Source: Laedolimicola sp934402125
GTDB lineage: Bacteria; Bacillota; Clostridia; Lachnospirales; Lachnospiraceae
DNA length: 64,000 nucleotides
Direction: 5' to 3'
Assembly (NCBI RefSeq): GCF_052065835.1
Contig: NZ_JBQHTG010000001.1
Span: 62,001 to 126,000, forward strand
Notes under the pieces: generated by a model
Databases searched by the model: none
What the model was told of the DNA's origin: nothing
Seen by the model: the letters and a program-made list of their open reading frames with translations, nothing else
Shown: positions 34,861 through 42,275 of the stretch, piece after piece
Numbering within the stretch: the stretch's first letter is position 1
Layout of the letters: every line of letters starts with the position of its first letter
Made by a program: the position numbers and the translations under genes

Positions 34861-35094
34861 TTACTGCTGTAAGGTGCTTACATATTCATCGATGGCTGTG
34901 GTGGTAATCGCCACATCGGAGGTGTCCGGTCTGTTGGCGCTGTCATAGATGGAATAACCCAGCCAGCATACCAGAGCCAGCGCAACCAGGCCTGCGCAAA
35001 GCTTTACAAGAAACTTTTCCCGCTTTTCCTTCGCTATCATCTGCTTCCGGTTGGCTTTCTGCTCTTTGTAACGATCTACTTTTTCCTGACTCAT
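34861..35094 (-). CDS. small single-helix membrane protein
   Basis: A 77-residue protein with no recognised family. It has a highly charged Lys-rich N-terminus (about 1-27, likely cytoplasmic), one membrane helix (about 29-49) and a short external tail. An extended -10 promoter (TGCTATAAT, complement of 35157-35165) lies upstream without a clear -35. Real expression is likely because it has both a promoter and a terminator. Confidence 0.65.
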   Translation of the reverse strand: MSQEKVDRYKEQKANRKQMIAKEKREKFLVKLCAGLVALALVCWLGYSIYDSANRPDTSDVAITTTAIDEYVSTLQQ

Positions 35095-35205
35095 AATCTC
35101 GATTTCCTCTCTCGCTTTTTCACGAAATCCGGCCGGACTTCGTTCTGCTATTTTTTATTATAGCATAACTTTGTGAAAAAGCTATGAAAAAATTATTCTT
35201 TTTCC

Positions 35206-36045
35206 TTACGCCACCACAATAATGCCGCCGTCGCTGGCATAGAGGCTGCTGACTCCGGCTGTATCCAGAATCAGGAAATCCTTCACAGAAATCCGTTTTG
35301 CAATCTCTTCTTTCACAAACTGCGCCCGCTCGGGACAATTGCAGTGGGAAATCGCCACAATCTTCTCTGCCGGATTCTTTATCTCCTCTGCCACGTAATA
35401 GGCCATACGCTTCAGCGCCCGGTTCACGCCCCTGGCCTGATCCTTCTGGCAGATGGTTCCCTGAGGGGTAGCTCCCATAACCGGCTTGATATTCAGGGCA
35501 TTTGCCACAAAAGCCTTCAGATTGCTCAGGCGGCCGTTCTTCCGGAGCGTCTCCAAAGATTCCAGTACAAAATACGTATTCTGCTCCGCAATGTACGCGT
35601 CCACGGTGGCAATCACGTCCTCAAAGCTCATGCCGACCTTTTCACAGGCTTCAATCTTCAGAGCAATCAGTGTCTCTCCGACGGAGGCAGAACGGGAATT
35701 AAAGATATGGATTTTCTTTTCCCCGTATTCCTCCTCATACAGCTTCTTGCCCAGCTCTGCGCTGTTATAGGATCCGCTCAGCTCTGCGGAAAGCGTCACC
35801 GCGTATACGTGATCCGCGTCACAGGTGTAGGCTTCCATGTACCGGTGCGGAGACGGACAGGAGGACTTGGGACAATTGGGGCTGGCAGCCACTCTTTTCA
35901 GAAAGTCTGCCTGATCAAAGGTCTCATCGTCCACAATCAGATGTCCGTCAATATCCAGGGTCAGCGGCACACGTTCAAAGTGCCCGTCCTTCTTATAGCT
36001 TTCCGGCAGCTCCCCGCAGCTGTCCATGACAATCTTATAACTCAT
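35206..36045 (-). CDS. DegV family protein (fatty-acid binding)
   Basis: A 279-residue DegV-fold protein, beginning MSYKIVMDSCGELPESYK, with SCPSPHRYMEAYT and SAELSGSYNSAELG, which line the acyl-chain site in the family. DegV/FakB proteins bind fatty acids for the FakA kinase; no fakA is adjacent. Normal length. A promoter and dyad lie upstream. Confidence 0.88.
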   Translation of the reverse strand: MSYKIVMDSCGELPESYKKDGHFERVPLTLDIDGHLIVDDETFDQADFLKRVAASPNCPKSSCPSPHRYMEAYTCDADHVYAVTLSAELSGSYNSAELGKKLYEEEYGEKKIHIFNSRSASVGETLIALKIEACEKVGMSFEDVIATVDAYIAEQNTYFVLESLETLRKNGRLSNLKAFVANALNIKPVMGATPQGTICQKDQARGVNRALKRMAYYVAEEIKNPAEKIVAISHCNCPERAQFVKEEIAKRISVKDFLILDTAGVSSLYASDGGIIVVA

Positions 36046-36134
36046 AACGTTCCCATTCCTCCACTGTCTCTATTTTCGACCGCTCAACATCTTCACGGTT
36101 TCCATACAAAATCTCATGATCTTTAAATCATTTT

Positions 36135-36187
36135 ATGTAGTTTTAAATACTACATTACATATTAGCACAACGCTATGAGCTTTTCAA
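36135..36187 (-). promoter_or_regulatory. degV promoter with operator-like dyad at the start point
   Basis: On the minus strand TTGAAA (complement of 36182-36187), 17-base spacer, TAATAT (36159-36164) preceded by TG. Directly downstream, at 36135-36155, lies ATGTAGT-N7-ACTACAT, seven-base perfect arms around TTTAAAT, where a repressor would block initiation. Confidence 0.6.
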
Positions 36188-36203
36188 TACTTTTTCTTAC
36201 AAA

Positions 36204-37487
36204 CTACGAGATACTGTAAAATCCCTGGATAAGCTGTCTTAAACTCTCCTGATCCGCGGTTCCCATCAGCTCCCGACCGGAATGCATGGCCAGCAGCGGA
36301 ACGCCGATATCCACGGTCCGGATAGGCAAAACAGAGGAAGCGATGGAGCCCAGAGTACTGCCGCCTGCGATGTCGGAGCGGTTTACGAATTTCTGATAGG
36401 AAATTCCCCTGCTCTCGCAGATCTGCTGCACGATAGCCACTGCCTCGCTGTCAGTAGCATAGGACTGCGTGCAGGCTTCCTTGATGCAGACGCCCTTTCC
36501 CAGCACATTCTGATTGGTGGGATCATGCTTGTCCGTATGATTGGGATGGATTCCGTGGGCCACATCTACGGAAAGCAGCATGCTGTCTCCATAGGTCTCC
36601 AGGAACTCTGCCCGGTTTTCCGTAAGGGATAAAAGAATTTTCTCCAGTACTGTGGACAGGAGGGTCGATCCCGCTCCCTGCTTGGTGCGGCTTCCAATCT
36701 CCTCATGGTCGAAATAAGCAGCTACATTGATTCCACGCTCCCTGCCTCCTTCTATCATGGCTGTGGTAATGGCCTGGACACTGGTCAGGTTATCCAGACG
36801 GGGCGAAGAGATAAATTCCTCCGCAAGACCCAGATAATCTCCGGTGTCGGTGTTGTAAAGACCCAGCTCGTACTCCAGGATATCCTCTCTGTCTACCTGA
36901 AGCTGCTCTGCCAGTCGGGTCAGAAACTCCTCAGAATCCTCCAGACCAAAGACCGGAAGCATATCCGTCTGCCGGTTCAGCTCCACGCCCTTGTTGACCT
37001 CCCGGTTCATGTGGATCGCCAGGTTTGGAATCGTAAGAAACGGCTTTTTAAAATCCACCAGGCACATCCGGGGGTGGAAGACGTCGTCGCTTCGCAGCGC
37101 CACCCGTCCGGAAGCCGAGAGCGGTCTGTCCAGCCAGGTATTTAAAATAGCGCCTCCATAGATCTCCACGTTAAGCTGCCGATAGCCTGCCTTCTTTACC
37201 TCCGACGCAGGCTTGATCCGCAGCCCCGGAAAGTCCGTATGGGCCGCCGCAATGCGGAATCCGTCGCCGTTCCGGTAATCCTTTCCTATGGTAAATGCCA
37301 GCAGACTGGAGCCGTGATGGGGCAGATAATATCTGCCTCCCTTTTCCAGTTTCCAGTTTTCTCCCAGTTCTACCTTCTGAAACCCTGCCTTCTGAAGCTG
37401 TCGTTCCACACTGGCCGTCACATGAAAGGGTGACGTCCCCTCTTCCGTCAGCTGCAACAGCTTTTCCGCATCATCTATCTGATTCAT
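36204..37487 (-). CDS. M18 family aminopeptidase
   Basis: A 427-residue cytoplasmic metallopeptidase of the aspartyl aminopeptidase/DNPEP class. Zinc ligands appear in AAHTDFPGLRIKP, in FDHEEIGSRTKQGAGS (general base Glu) and near the C-terminus in PLLAMHSGREL. It removes N-terminal acidic or other residues. Normal length; the start has GGAGGA about eleven bases upstream. Confidence 0.93.
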   Translation of the reverse strand: MNQIDDAEKLLQLTEEGTSPFHVTASVERQLQKAGFQKVELGENWKLEKGGRYYLPHHGSSLLAFTIGKDYRNGDGFRIAAAHTDFPGLRIKPASEVKKAGYRQLNVEIYGGAILNTWLDRPLSASGRVALRSDDVFHPRMCLVDFKKPFLTIPNLAIHMNREVNKGVELNRQTDMLPVFGLEDSEEFLTRLAEQLQVDREDILEYELGLYNTDTGDYLGLAEEFISSPRLDNLTSVQAITTAMIEGGRERGINVAAYFDHEEIGSRTKQGAGSTLLSTVLEKILLSLTENRAEFLETYGDSMLLSVDVAHGIHPNHTDKHDPTNQNVLGKGVCIKEACTQSYATDSEAVAIVQQICESRGISYQKFVNRSDIAGGSTLGSIASSVLPIRTVDIGVPLLAMHSGRELMGTADQESLRQLIQGFYSIS

Positions 37488-37540
37488 TCCCCTAAGTCCT
37501 CCTTTGTATTTACACGGATTTATCTCTCCTGTTATTTTTA

Positions 37541-37569
37541 AGTATACCCGATCTTTCCCCGGCTGTGAA
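37541..37569 (-). promoter_or_regulatory. promoter of the M18 aminopeptidase gene
   Basis: On the minus strand TTCACA (complement of 37564-37569), 17-base spacer, TATACT (37541-37546). It is divergent from the promoter at 37581. Confidence 0.65.
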
Positions 37570-37580
37570 CCACATTTTTA

Positions 37581-37609
37581 TTGAAGAACCCGCCTTTTCT
37601 GTGTATACT
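37581..37609 (+). promoter_or_regulatory. promoter of the DUF5721 gene
   Basis: TTGAAG (37581-37586), 17-base spacer, TATACT (37604-37609), 32 bases before the ATG. Confidence 0.65.
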
Positions 37610-37641
37610 GGAATCAGACTAAAATTTACGGGAGGTTTTCT

Positions 37642-38145
37642 ATGATTTCTTTTCAGATGGAGGACGTAAAGGCTTTCATGAACCGGCTTTTACTTTCCCG
37701 GACCTTCGATGCGTTCCATGTGGTGGAGGGCAGTATCATCACCTACAGCACCTTCCATTTCGACGGACATCTGCATCCGGACTATTATACAAAAGAAGAA
37801 CAGGAAGCCCTGGGGCTTTCTGCGCGCCGTTTCGCGCGCTGGCAGGAATTAAAACCCTTCTGCCTGGAGCTTATCAAGGGGAAACGGACGCCTCTTGGCT
37901 TTCGCTTTACCTTCCAGCTCTCACCGGAAAATACGGAAAAATTATTAAACCAGACCGCTTCCCCCTTTTCTGTGGGAGATGTAAACGGTCTGGCCTTAAA
38001 TATCCGCTATGAGGACGGTAACATCATCTGTACTACCGCCCTGTCTTTAAATCTCTTTACCATGGATAAATCTCTGGAGCACGCCTGGGATCAGATGGTC
38101 CAGCGCTTCTTCCTCACGCAGGATCTGGCCTTTCACCTGCTGTAG
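37642..38145 (+). CDS. DUF5721 family protein
   Basis: A 167-residue soluble protein. I recognise it as the DUF5721 group of Clostridia from its start (ISFQMEDVKAFMNRLL) and pattern; no function is established. It has no signal peptide or membrane helix, and a His/Asp/Tyr-rich FHFDGHLHPDYYT stretch near residue 40. GGAGG precedes the ATG. Its stop lies one base from the stop of the convergent DHHW gene. Confidence 0.75.
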   Translation: MISFQMEDVKAFMNRLLLSRTFDAFHVVEGSIITYSTFHFDGHLHPDYYTKEEQEALGLSARRFARWQELKPFCLELIKGKRTPLGFRFTFQLSPENTEKLLNQTASPFSVGDVNGLALNIRYEDGNIICTTALSLNLFTMDKSLEHAWDQMVQRFFLTQDLAFHLL

Positions 38146-38146
38146 C

Positions 38147-39298
38147 CTATTCCAGTACATAGTGCAGCACATCGTCCTCCAGAAAGGTATTCAGGTTGTA
38201 CAGAAACAGTACATCCGTAAAACCATACTGCTTCATCAGCTTCTCTGCACTGTCATAATAATATCTGGGATCCACCAGCACGATTTCTTCAAAGTCACCA
38301 GTCAGGAAGGGAACGAAGCAGTTGGCGTAGGAATCCTTTATAAGAAGCAGCTTCTGTCCGGTAGAAGCCATGGTCCGGATCTCCGTCAGCGGATGATTGC
38401 CGTTTAAAAACATTCCATACTTGTCCCTGGTTTTCAGCTTCTCTGCCGCGTACAGAGAGGCTGATTTTGTCTGCTCCTGCACGTAGGTGACCACCAGTTC
38501 CTCTTTCTGATCCGGCCAGTACACTTCTATGGTATCATCCGGTACCCGGTATCCGCTCCGGGCGGCCAGGGTTCCCTGAAAGCTGTCCGACACCGGGTAC
38601 AGCTTCTTTTCCTCTCCGTTTTCTGCGCCCGGAAGTCCCATCTGTCCGGCTGCGCTCTGGTATGCGTACCGCGCCCCCAGGGTCGTCCAGTGATGATCCG
38701 TCCGGTAATAGAGGGATTCCTCCCGGTGCTCCCGCAGCATTTCGTACAGCGGGATTTCTATCACCGGATTTTCCTTTTTCTCAAGATAGCTTCGGATATT
38801 CTCCAGCTGTTCCGCCTGATCCGCCACCGGTGCGTACGCCGGAAGCTTCTCCCTCTGTACCGACGCCGCATCCGGCACCAGCATCAGATAGCATTTCACG
38901 CCCGTCTGTTTCCGGCAAAAAGCGCCTATGGCGTCCAGATTTTCCCAGACATTTTCCGAAAGCTTCAACGGTTCCTCCAGAAGCTGTCCCTCGCCCAGAT
39001 AGACATCCCCGGATTTATTTTTCCCGAGCAGACGATCCGCTGCTGTCTGCAGCCCGATCCACTCTCTGCGGAAAATAAACTGATCCGTCTGATATTTTTC
39101 AAAGTTCCCCATAAAACGGCCGTCTGCCAGATCCGCCCAGCTAAAGACCGGCTTCTGCTGCAGCATCCGGTTCTCTGTATCGGAAAATGCCGTATCCTTA
39201 TGAAAATAATTGGCTGCGGTAAACCCGGCCAGCAATACTGCAAAGCCCAGTCCCAGCAATTGATTCATACGTCTTCTGTCTCTCATACGCAAATCCAT
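38147..39298 (-). CDS. DHHW/AlgX-like SGNH acyl-transfer partner protein
   Basis: A 383-residue protein with one N-terminal membrane helix (about 13-32) and an external domain of the AlgJ/AlgX/DHHW type. The family motif is visible as YYRTDHHWTTLGARYAY, and an LLIKDSYANCFVPFL block carries the Ser of the SGNH site. Such proteins work with an MBOAT partner to add acyl groups to surface polysaccharides. It starts three bases after the MBOAT gene stop. Confidence 0.85.
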   Translation of the reverse strand: MDLRMRDRRRMNQLLGLGFAVLLAGFTAANYFHKDTAFSDTENRMLQQKPVFSWADLADGRFMGNFEKYQTDQFIFRREWIGLQTAADRLLGKNKSGDVYLGEGQLLEEPLKLSENVWENLDAIGAFCRKQTGVKCYLMLVPDAASVQREKLPAYAPVADQAEQLENIRSYLEKKENPVIEIPLYEMLREHREESLYYRTDHHWTTLGARYAYQSAAGQMGLPGAENGEEKKLYPVSDSFQGTLAARSGYRVPDDTIEVYWPDQKEELVVTYVQEQTKSASLYAAEKLKTRDKYGMFLNGNHPLTEIRTMASTGQKLLLIKDSYANCFVPFLTGDFEEIVLVDPRYYYDSAEKLMKQYGFTDVLFLYNLNTFLEDDVLHYVLE

Positions 39299-39301
39299 CC
39301 T

Positions 39302-40693
39302 TTAAAATCGGAAATACAGAAACGGATTGTAGGTATCCCGGATAAGATAGGCCACCGCCAGTAAAAACAGCGCCAAATATCCGGCCAGGATCAGTCCGTC
39401 CCACCACTCATTTTTCTCCAGCTTTCTTAAGAGCCCAAAGGGAAGCGGCGTAGAAAAAAGCACCGCCAGAAGGAAGAGAACGAGACCGGTCGTCAGATAA
39501 TAAAGTCCCGCCGTATCCACCGCGCCTACCGCGCCCTGTCCGAACATCACCGCCAGATACTGTCCTGCCGCGGACAGATTCGGACGGAAGAAAAATACCC
39601 AGCCAACCATGACCAGGAACAGGGTATAGAGATGTCCCAGAAGTGGCAATTTTTCTATCTTTCCTTTTAATACATATTTTTCAAAAATCAGCAAAATTCC
39701 GTAATACAGGCCCCAGACCACAAAATTCCAGCTTGCTCCGTGCCAGAGTCCCGTACAGAACCAGACCACCAGCAGGTTGAAGATATGCCGCCCGGTGGTT
39801 ACCCGGTTACCGCCCAGCGGAATATAGACGTATTCCCGGAACCAGGAGCTCAGGGAAATATGCCATCGCCGCCAGAAATCCGTAATGCTTTTAGCGCAAT
39901 AAGGATAATTGAAATTGGGCCGGAAATCGAAGCCCAGCATTTTCCCGAGGCCAATGGCCATATCCGAATAACCGCTGAAATCAAAATAAATCTGAAGGGT
40001 ATAGGCAAGAACTCCCAGCCAGGCTGAAAGCACGGACAGGGAGGATAATCCTGTGAGCTCCTGATACATCATGCCCAGGTTGTTGGCCAGGAGCACCTTC
40101 TTAGAAAGCCCCGCCACAAAATACCGGACGCCGATTCCAAACTTATTCCAGGACATGTTCCGCTGCTGAAGCTGGGCGTCCACGTCCGCGTACTGAACGA
40201 TGGGGCCCGCCACCAGCTGGGGAAACATGGAGATGTAGAGGCCGAAGGAAATCAGGTTGGTCTGCCGTCTGGCCTTTCCCCGATACACATCCGCCAGATA
40301 GGAAATAGACTGGAAGGTGTAAAAGGACAGACCAATCGGCAGGCTAAAGCTCAGATCCGGAAGCTGCAGGGCGAACCAGTGATACAGATTCTCCGCCAGG
40401 AATCCGTAGTATTTGAAAAATCCCAGAATCAGAAGATTCACCAGAATCCCCAGGGTCAGGCTTCCCCTTCCCTGTTTTCCCTTCTCCCGCTGCCTGGCAA
40501 TGTCCAGACCCATCACATAATTCCATAGGATGCTGTAGACCATCAGGCCGATATAGACCGGCTCTCCCCAGGCATAGAAAATGAGGCTCGCAGCCAGCAA
40601 CACCAGATTCCGGAGTCTTACAGGCGCCAGATAATACACCGCCAGCACCGGCGGCAGAAACGCAAATAAAAATACAATACTGCTGAAAACCAT
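39302..40693 (-). CDS. MBOAT family O-acyltransferase (AlgI/PatA/DltB-like)
   Basis: A 463-residue polytopic protein with about ten helices. It has the AlgI-type N-terminus (MVFSSIVFLFAFLPPVLAVYYL), FRRWHISLSSWFREYVYIPLGGN and the catalytic His in TGLWHGASWNFVVWG. It brings an acyl group across the membrane for transfer to an extracellular polymer, the identity of which is not clear. Second-last gene of a four-gene string. Confidence 0.92.
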   Translation of the reverse strand: MVFSSIVFLFAFLPPVLAVYYLAPVRLRNLVLLAASLIFYAWGEPVYIGLMVYSILWNYVMGLDIARQREKGKQGRGSLTLGILVNLLILGFFKYYGFLAENLYHWFALQLPDLSFSLPIGLSFYTFQSISYLADVYRGKARRQTNLISFGLYISMFPQLVAGPIVQYADVDAQLQQRNMSWNKFGIGVRYFVAGLSKKVLLANNLGMMYQELTGLSSLSVLSAWLGVLAYTLQIYFDFSGYSDMAIGLGKMLGFDFRPNFNYPYCAKSITDFWRRWHISLSSWFREYVYIPLGGNRVTTGRHIFNLLVVWFCTGLWHGASWNFVVWGLYYGILLIFEKYVLKGKIEKLPLLGHLYTLFLVMVGWVFFFRPNLSAAGQYLAVMFGQGAVGAVDTAGLYYLTTGLVLFLLAVLFSTPLPFGLLRKLEKNEWWDGLILAGYLALFLLAVAYLIRDTYNPFLYFRF

Positions 40694-40714
40694 AGTATGC
40701 TCCTAAATTCTCGT

Positions 40715-41200
40715 CTAGTCTGTCCGAAACAAATCCTTCCGGTAGGCCTTTTTAATCCCGGCAGCCTGATCGGATACGGCGAACAGCACATAGACGCCAT
40801 CGCTTCGAAGAACGCTCTGATTCAGAAGCTGCACCTGTTCCGGACCATAGCCCTCAAAGTTTTTTATCTGGGTGGCCTTCCGCTCTCGGGCAGCCTCCAG
40901 CACCTGTTCCGCCTGGCTTTCCGAGCTGCATTCCACCAGCAGAAGCTCCTCTACGGACATATTGTCCTGGGCTGTATACAGGATCCAGTGAACTAGTTCC
41001 CCGCCGTTCAGTCCGTAGAACCGCCGCAGCAGCTGCGCGTTTTCCTGATTTAACCCCGATACCTCCGCGGCAGCTTCCACATCTGCCTGCAGCTTCCCGA
41101 AATCCACCTGTCTGGCGGTTCCCTTTACCGCCAGAGAGCCGCCCCAAATCAGGAGCACCAGCAGCAATAGCTTTGCCAGCTGTAATATCCTGTCTCTCAT
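40715..41200 (-). CDS. DUF4358 domain-containing protein
   Basis: A 161-residue protein with an N-terminal membrane helix (about 8-26) and an external DUF4358 domain (NMSVEELLLVECSSESQAEQVLEAARER...). Function unknown; such proteins recur beside MBOAT and SGNH genes in Clostridia. Its start overlaps the SGNH gene stop by four bases. Confidence 0.78.
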   Translation of the reverse strand: MRDRILQLAKLLLLVLLIWGGSLAVKGTARQVDFGKLQADVEAAAEVSGLNQENAQLLRRFYGLNGGELVHWILYTAQDNMSVEELLLVECSSESQAEQVLEAARERKATQIKNFEGYGPEQVQLLNQSVLRSDGVYVLFAVSDQAAGIKKAYRKDLFRTD

Positions 41201-41991
41201 AAGCCTGCCGCCTCCTCCATATGCGCGAGCCAGAGCGGATAGGGCGCACTTTTCAGATGCACCGCATCCTTCTGATACCAGTCCTCATGTCCGACCAGCA
41301 GCTGACTGTTGTCGATGTAGGTCAGCTTCCATTTTATACACATCTGTTTCAATGCCTGATTAAAGGTATCCACATCTGCCAGCGCCTGCTTTTTTTCTAC
41401 CGCCTCCGGCAGCACGGGCAGAATGCCGTTGATGTAGATGGGCAGATCCGGATCCGCCTCCCGGATTTCCTGCAGCCGTTCTTCGTAACGCCGGATAAAA
41501 AGCCCGCTGTCTCCCCGACAGTATTCCAGATCGTTTAAACCGATAGACAGGAACAAAACCTTCGGCGTCAAATCCAGAGCCTTTCGGATCTCTTTCCCCG
41601 CGGTATCCGTCCGAAGCCCCCGCAGTGCCACAATGGAATCCGCGTCGAGAATCTGGTAATCCAGAAAGCCGGTCGCCACCGAATCCCCTACCAGAACCGC
41701 GCCCTCAAAGCGCTCCACCACCGAGCCTTTGTCTGCCGTTCCCGCTTCGGTCTCCTGTTCCGCCGTTTCCTTTGCCGCCAGCTTCGCCTCTATTGCTTTT
41801 ACATTTTCCTTTTCCTGCGCCTCAATCCAGGACACCGCAGGGTACTCTTCCGTTTTCTTCCCGCTCCCTGTCTGTCCGCTGTATATCAAAATACCGCCTG
41901 CCGCCATTACCAGCAGCAGCGTATAAATTCCCCTTATCCTTTGCCGGTGCATTCTTCTTTTCCGTCTCTTTCTTCCTGCCATCTGCCGCAT
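41197..41991 (-). CDS. membrane-anchored SGNH/GDSL hydrolase
   Basis: A 264-residue protein: a basic N-terminus, one membrane helix (about 22-41), a charged linker (45-90) and an SGNH domain. The catalytic blocks are visible as VLVGDSVATG (Ser), LSIGLNDLEYC (Gly/Asn) and DAVHLKSAPY (Asp-x-x-His). It may transfer or remove O-acetyl groups on wall polymers in concert with the MBOAT partner. First gene of the string. Confidence 0.85.
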   Translation of the reverse strand: MRQMAGRKRRKRRMHRQRIRGIYTLLLVMAAGGILIYSGQTGSGKKTEEYPAVSWIEAQEKENVKAIEAKLAAKETAEQETEAGTADKGSVVERFEGAVLVGDSVATGFLDYQILDADSIVALRGLRTDTAGKEIRKALDLTPKVLFLSIGLNDLEYCRGDSGLFIRRYEERLQEIREADPDLPIYINGILPVLPEAVEKKQALADVDTFNQALKQMCIKWKLTYIDNSQLLVGHEDWYQKDAVHLKSAPYPLWLAHMEEAAGL

Positions 41992-42110
41992 CGTCTCCGT
42001 CTGTTTTCTATATAAAATGTTACCTGTTTAAAATTTTATTTATGTATCACAGATATTTTTTTCTTTCTATAGATAGACGGATAACGACGTCATTTAGTTT
42101 CATCTTTTTT

Positions 42111-42119
42111 ATTATAACA
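42111..42119 (-). promoter_or_regulatory. extended -10 promoter of the O-acylation cluster
   Basis: TGTTATAAT on the minus strand (complement of 42111-42119), with TG before a perfect TATAAT and a weak -35. The leader to the SGNH gene is about 110 bases of AT-rich DNA. Confidence 0.5.
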
Positions 42120-42170
42120 TACCCACCTTCTCTCTGTTTATAGATTTTTAAGAAAGTTTATAAATTTTTG

Positions 42171-42197
42171 TTAGCACTCACATTGTAAGAGTGCTAA
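42171..42197 (+). promoter_or_regulatory. CIRCE element (HrcA operator) upstream of htpG
   Basis: Perfect TTAGCACTC-N9-GAGTGCTAA (arms 42171-42179 and 42189-42197), the canonical HrcA heat-shock repressor operator. It ends seven bases before the -35 of the htpG promoter. Confidence 0.95.
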
Positions 42198-42204
42198 TTT
42201 TCTA

Positions 42205-42233
42205 TTGACTTTTCAAATCCGCGGCGGTACAAT
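42205..42233 (+). promoter_or_regulatory. sigma-A promoter of htpG
   Basis: TTGACT (42205-42210), 17-base spacer, TACAAT (42228-42233), 42 bases before the ATG. Confidence 0.8.
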
Positions 42234-42275
42234 ATCTATCAGTATGAAACATCATTATAAAAGGAGTGAATTGCA

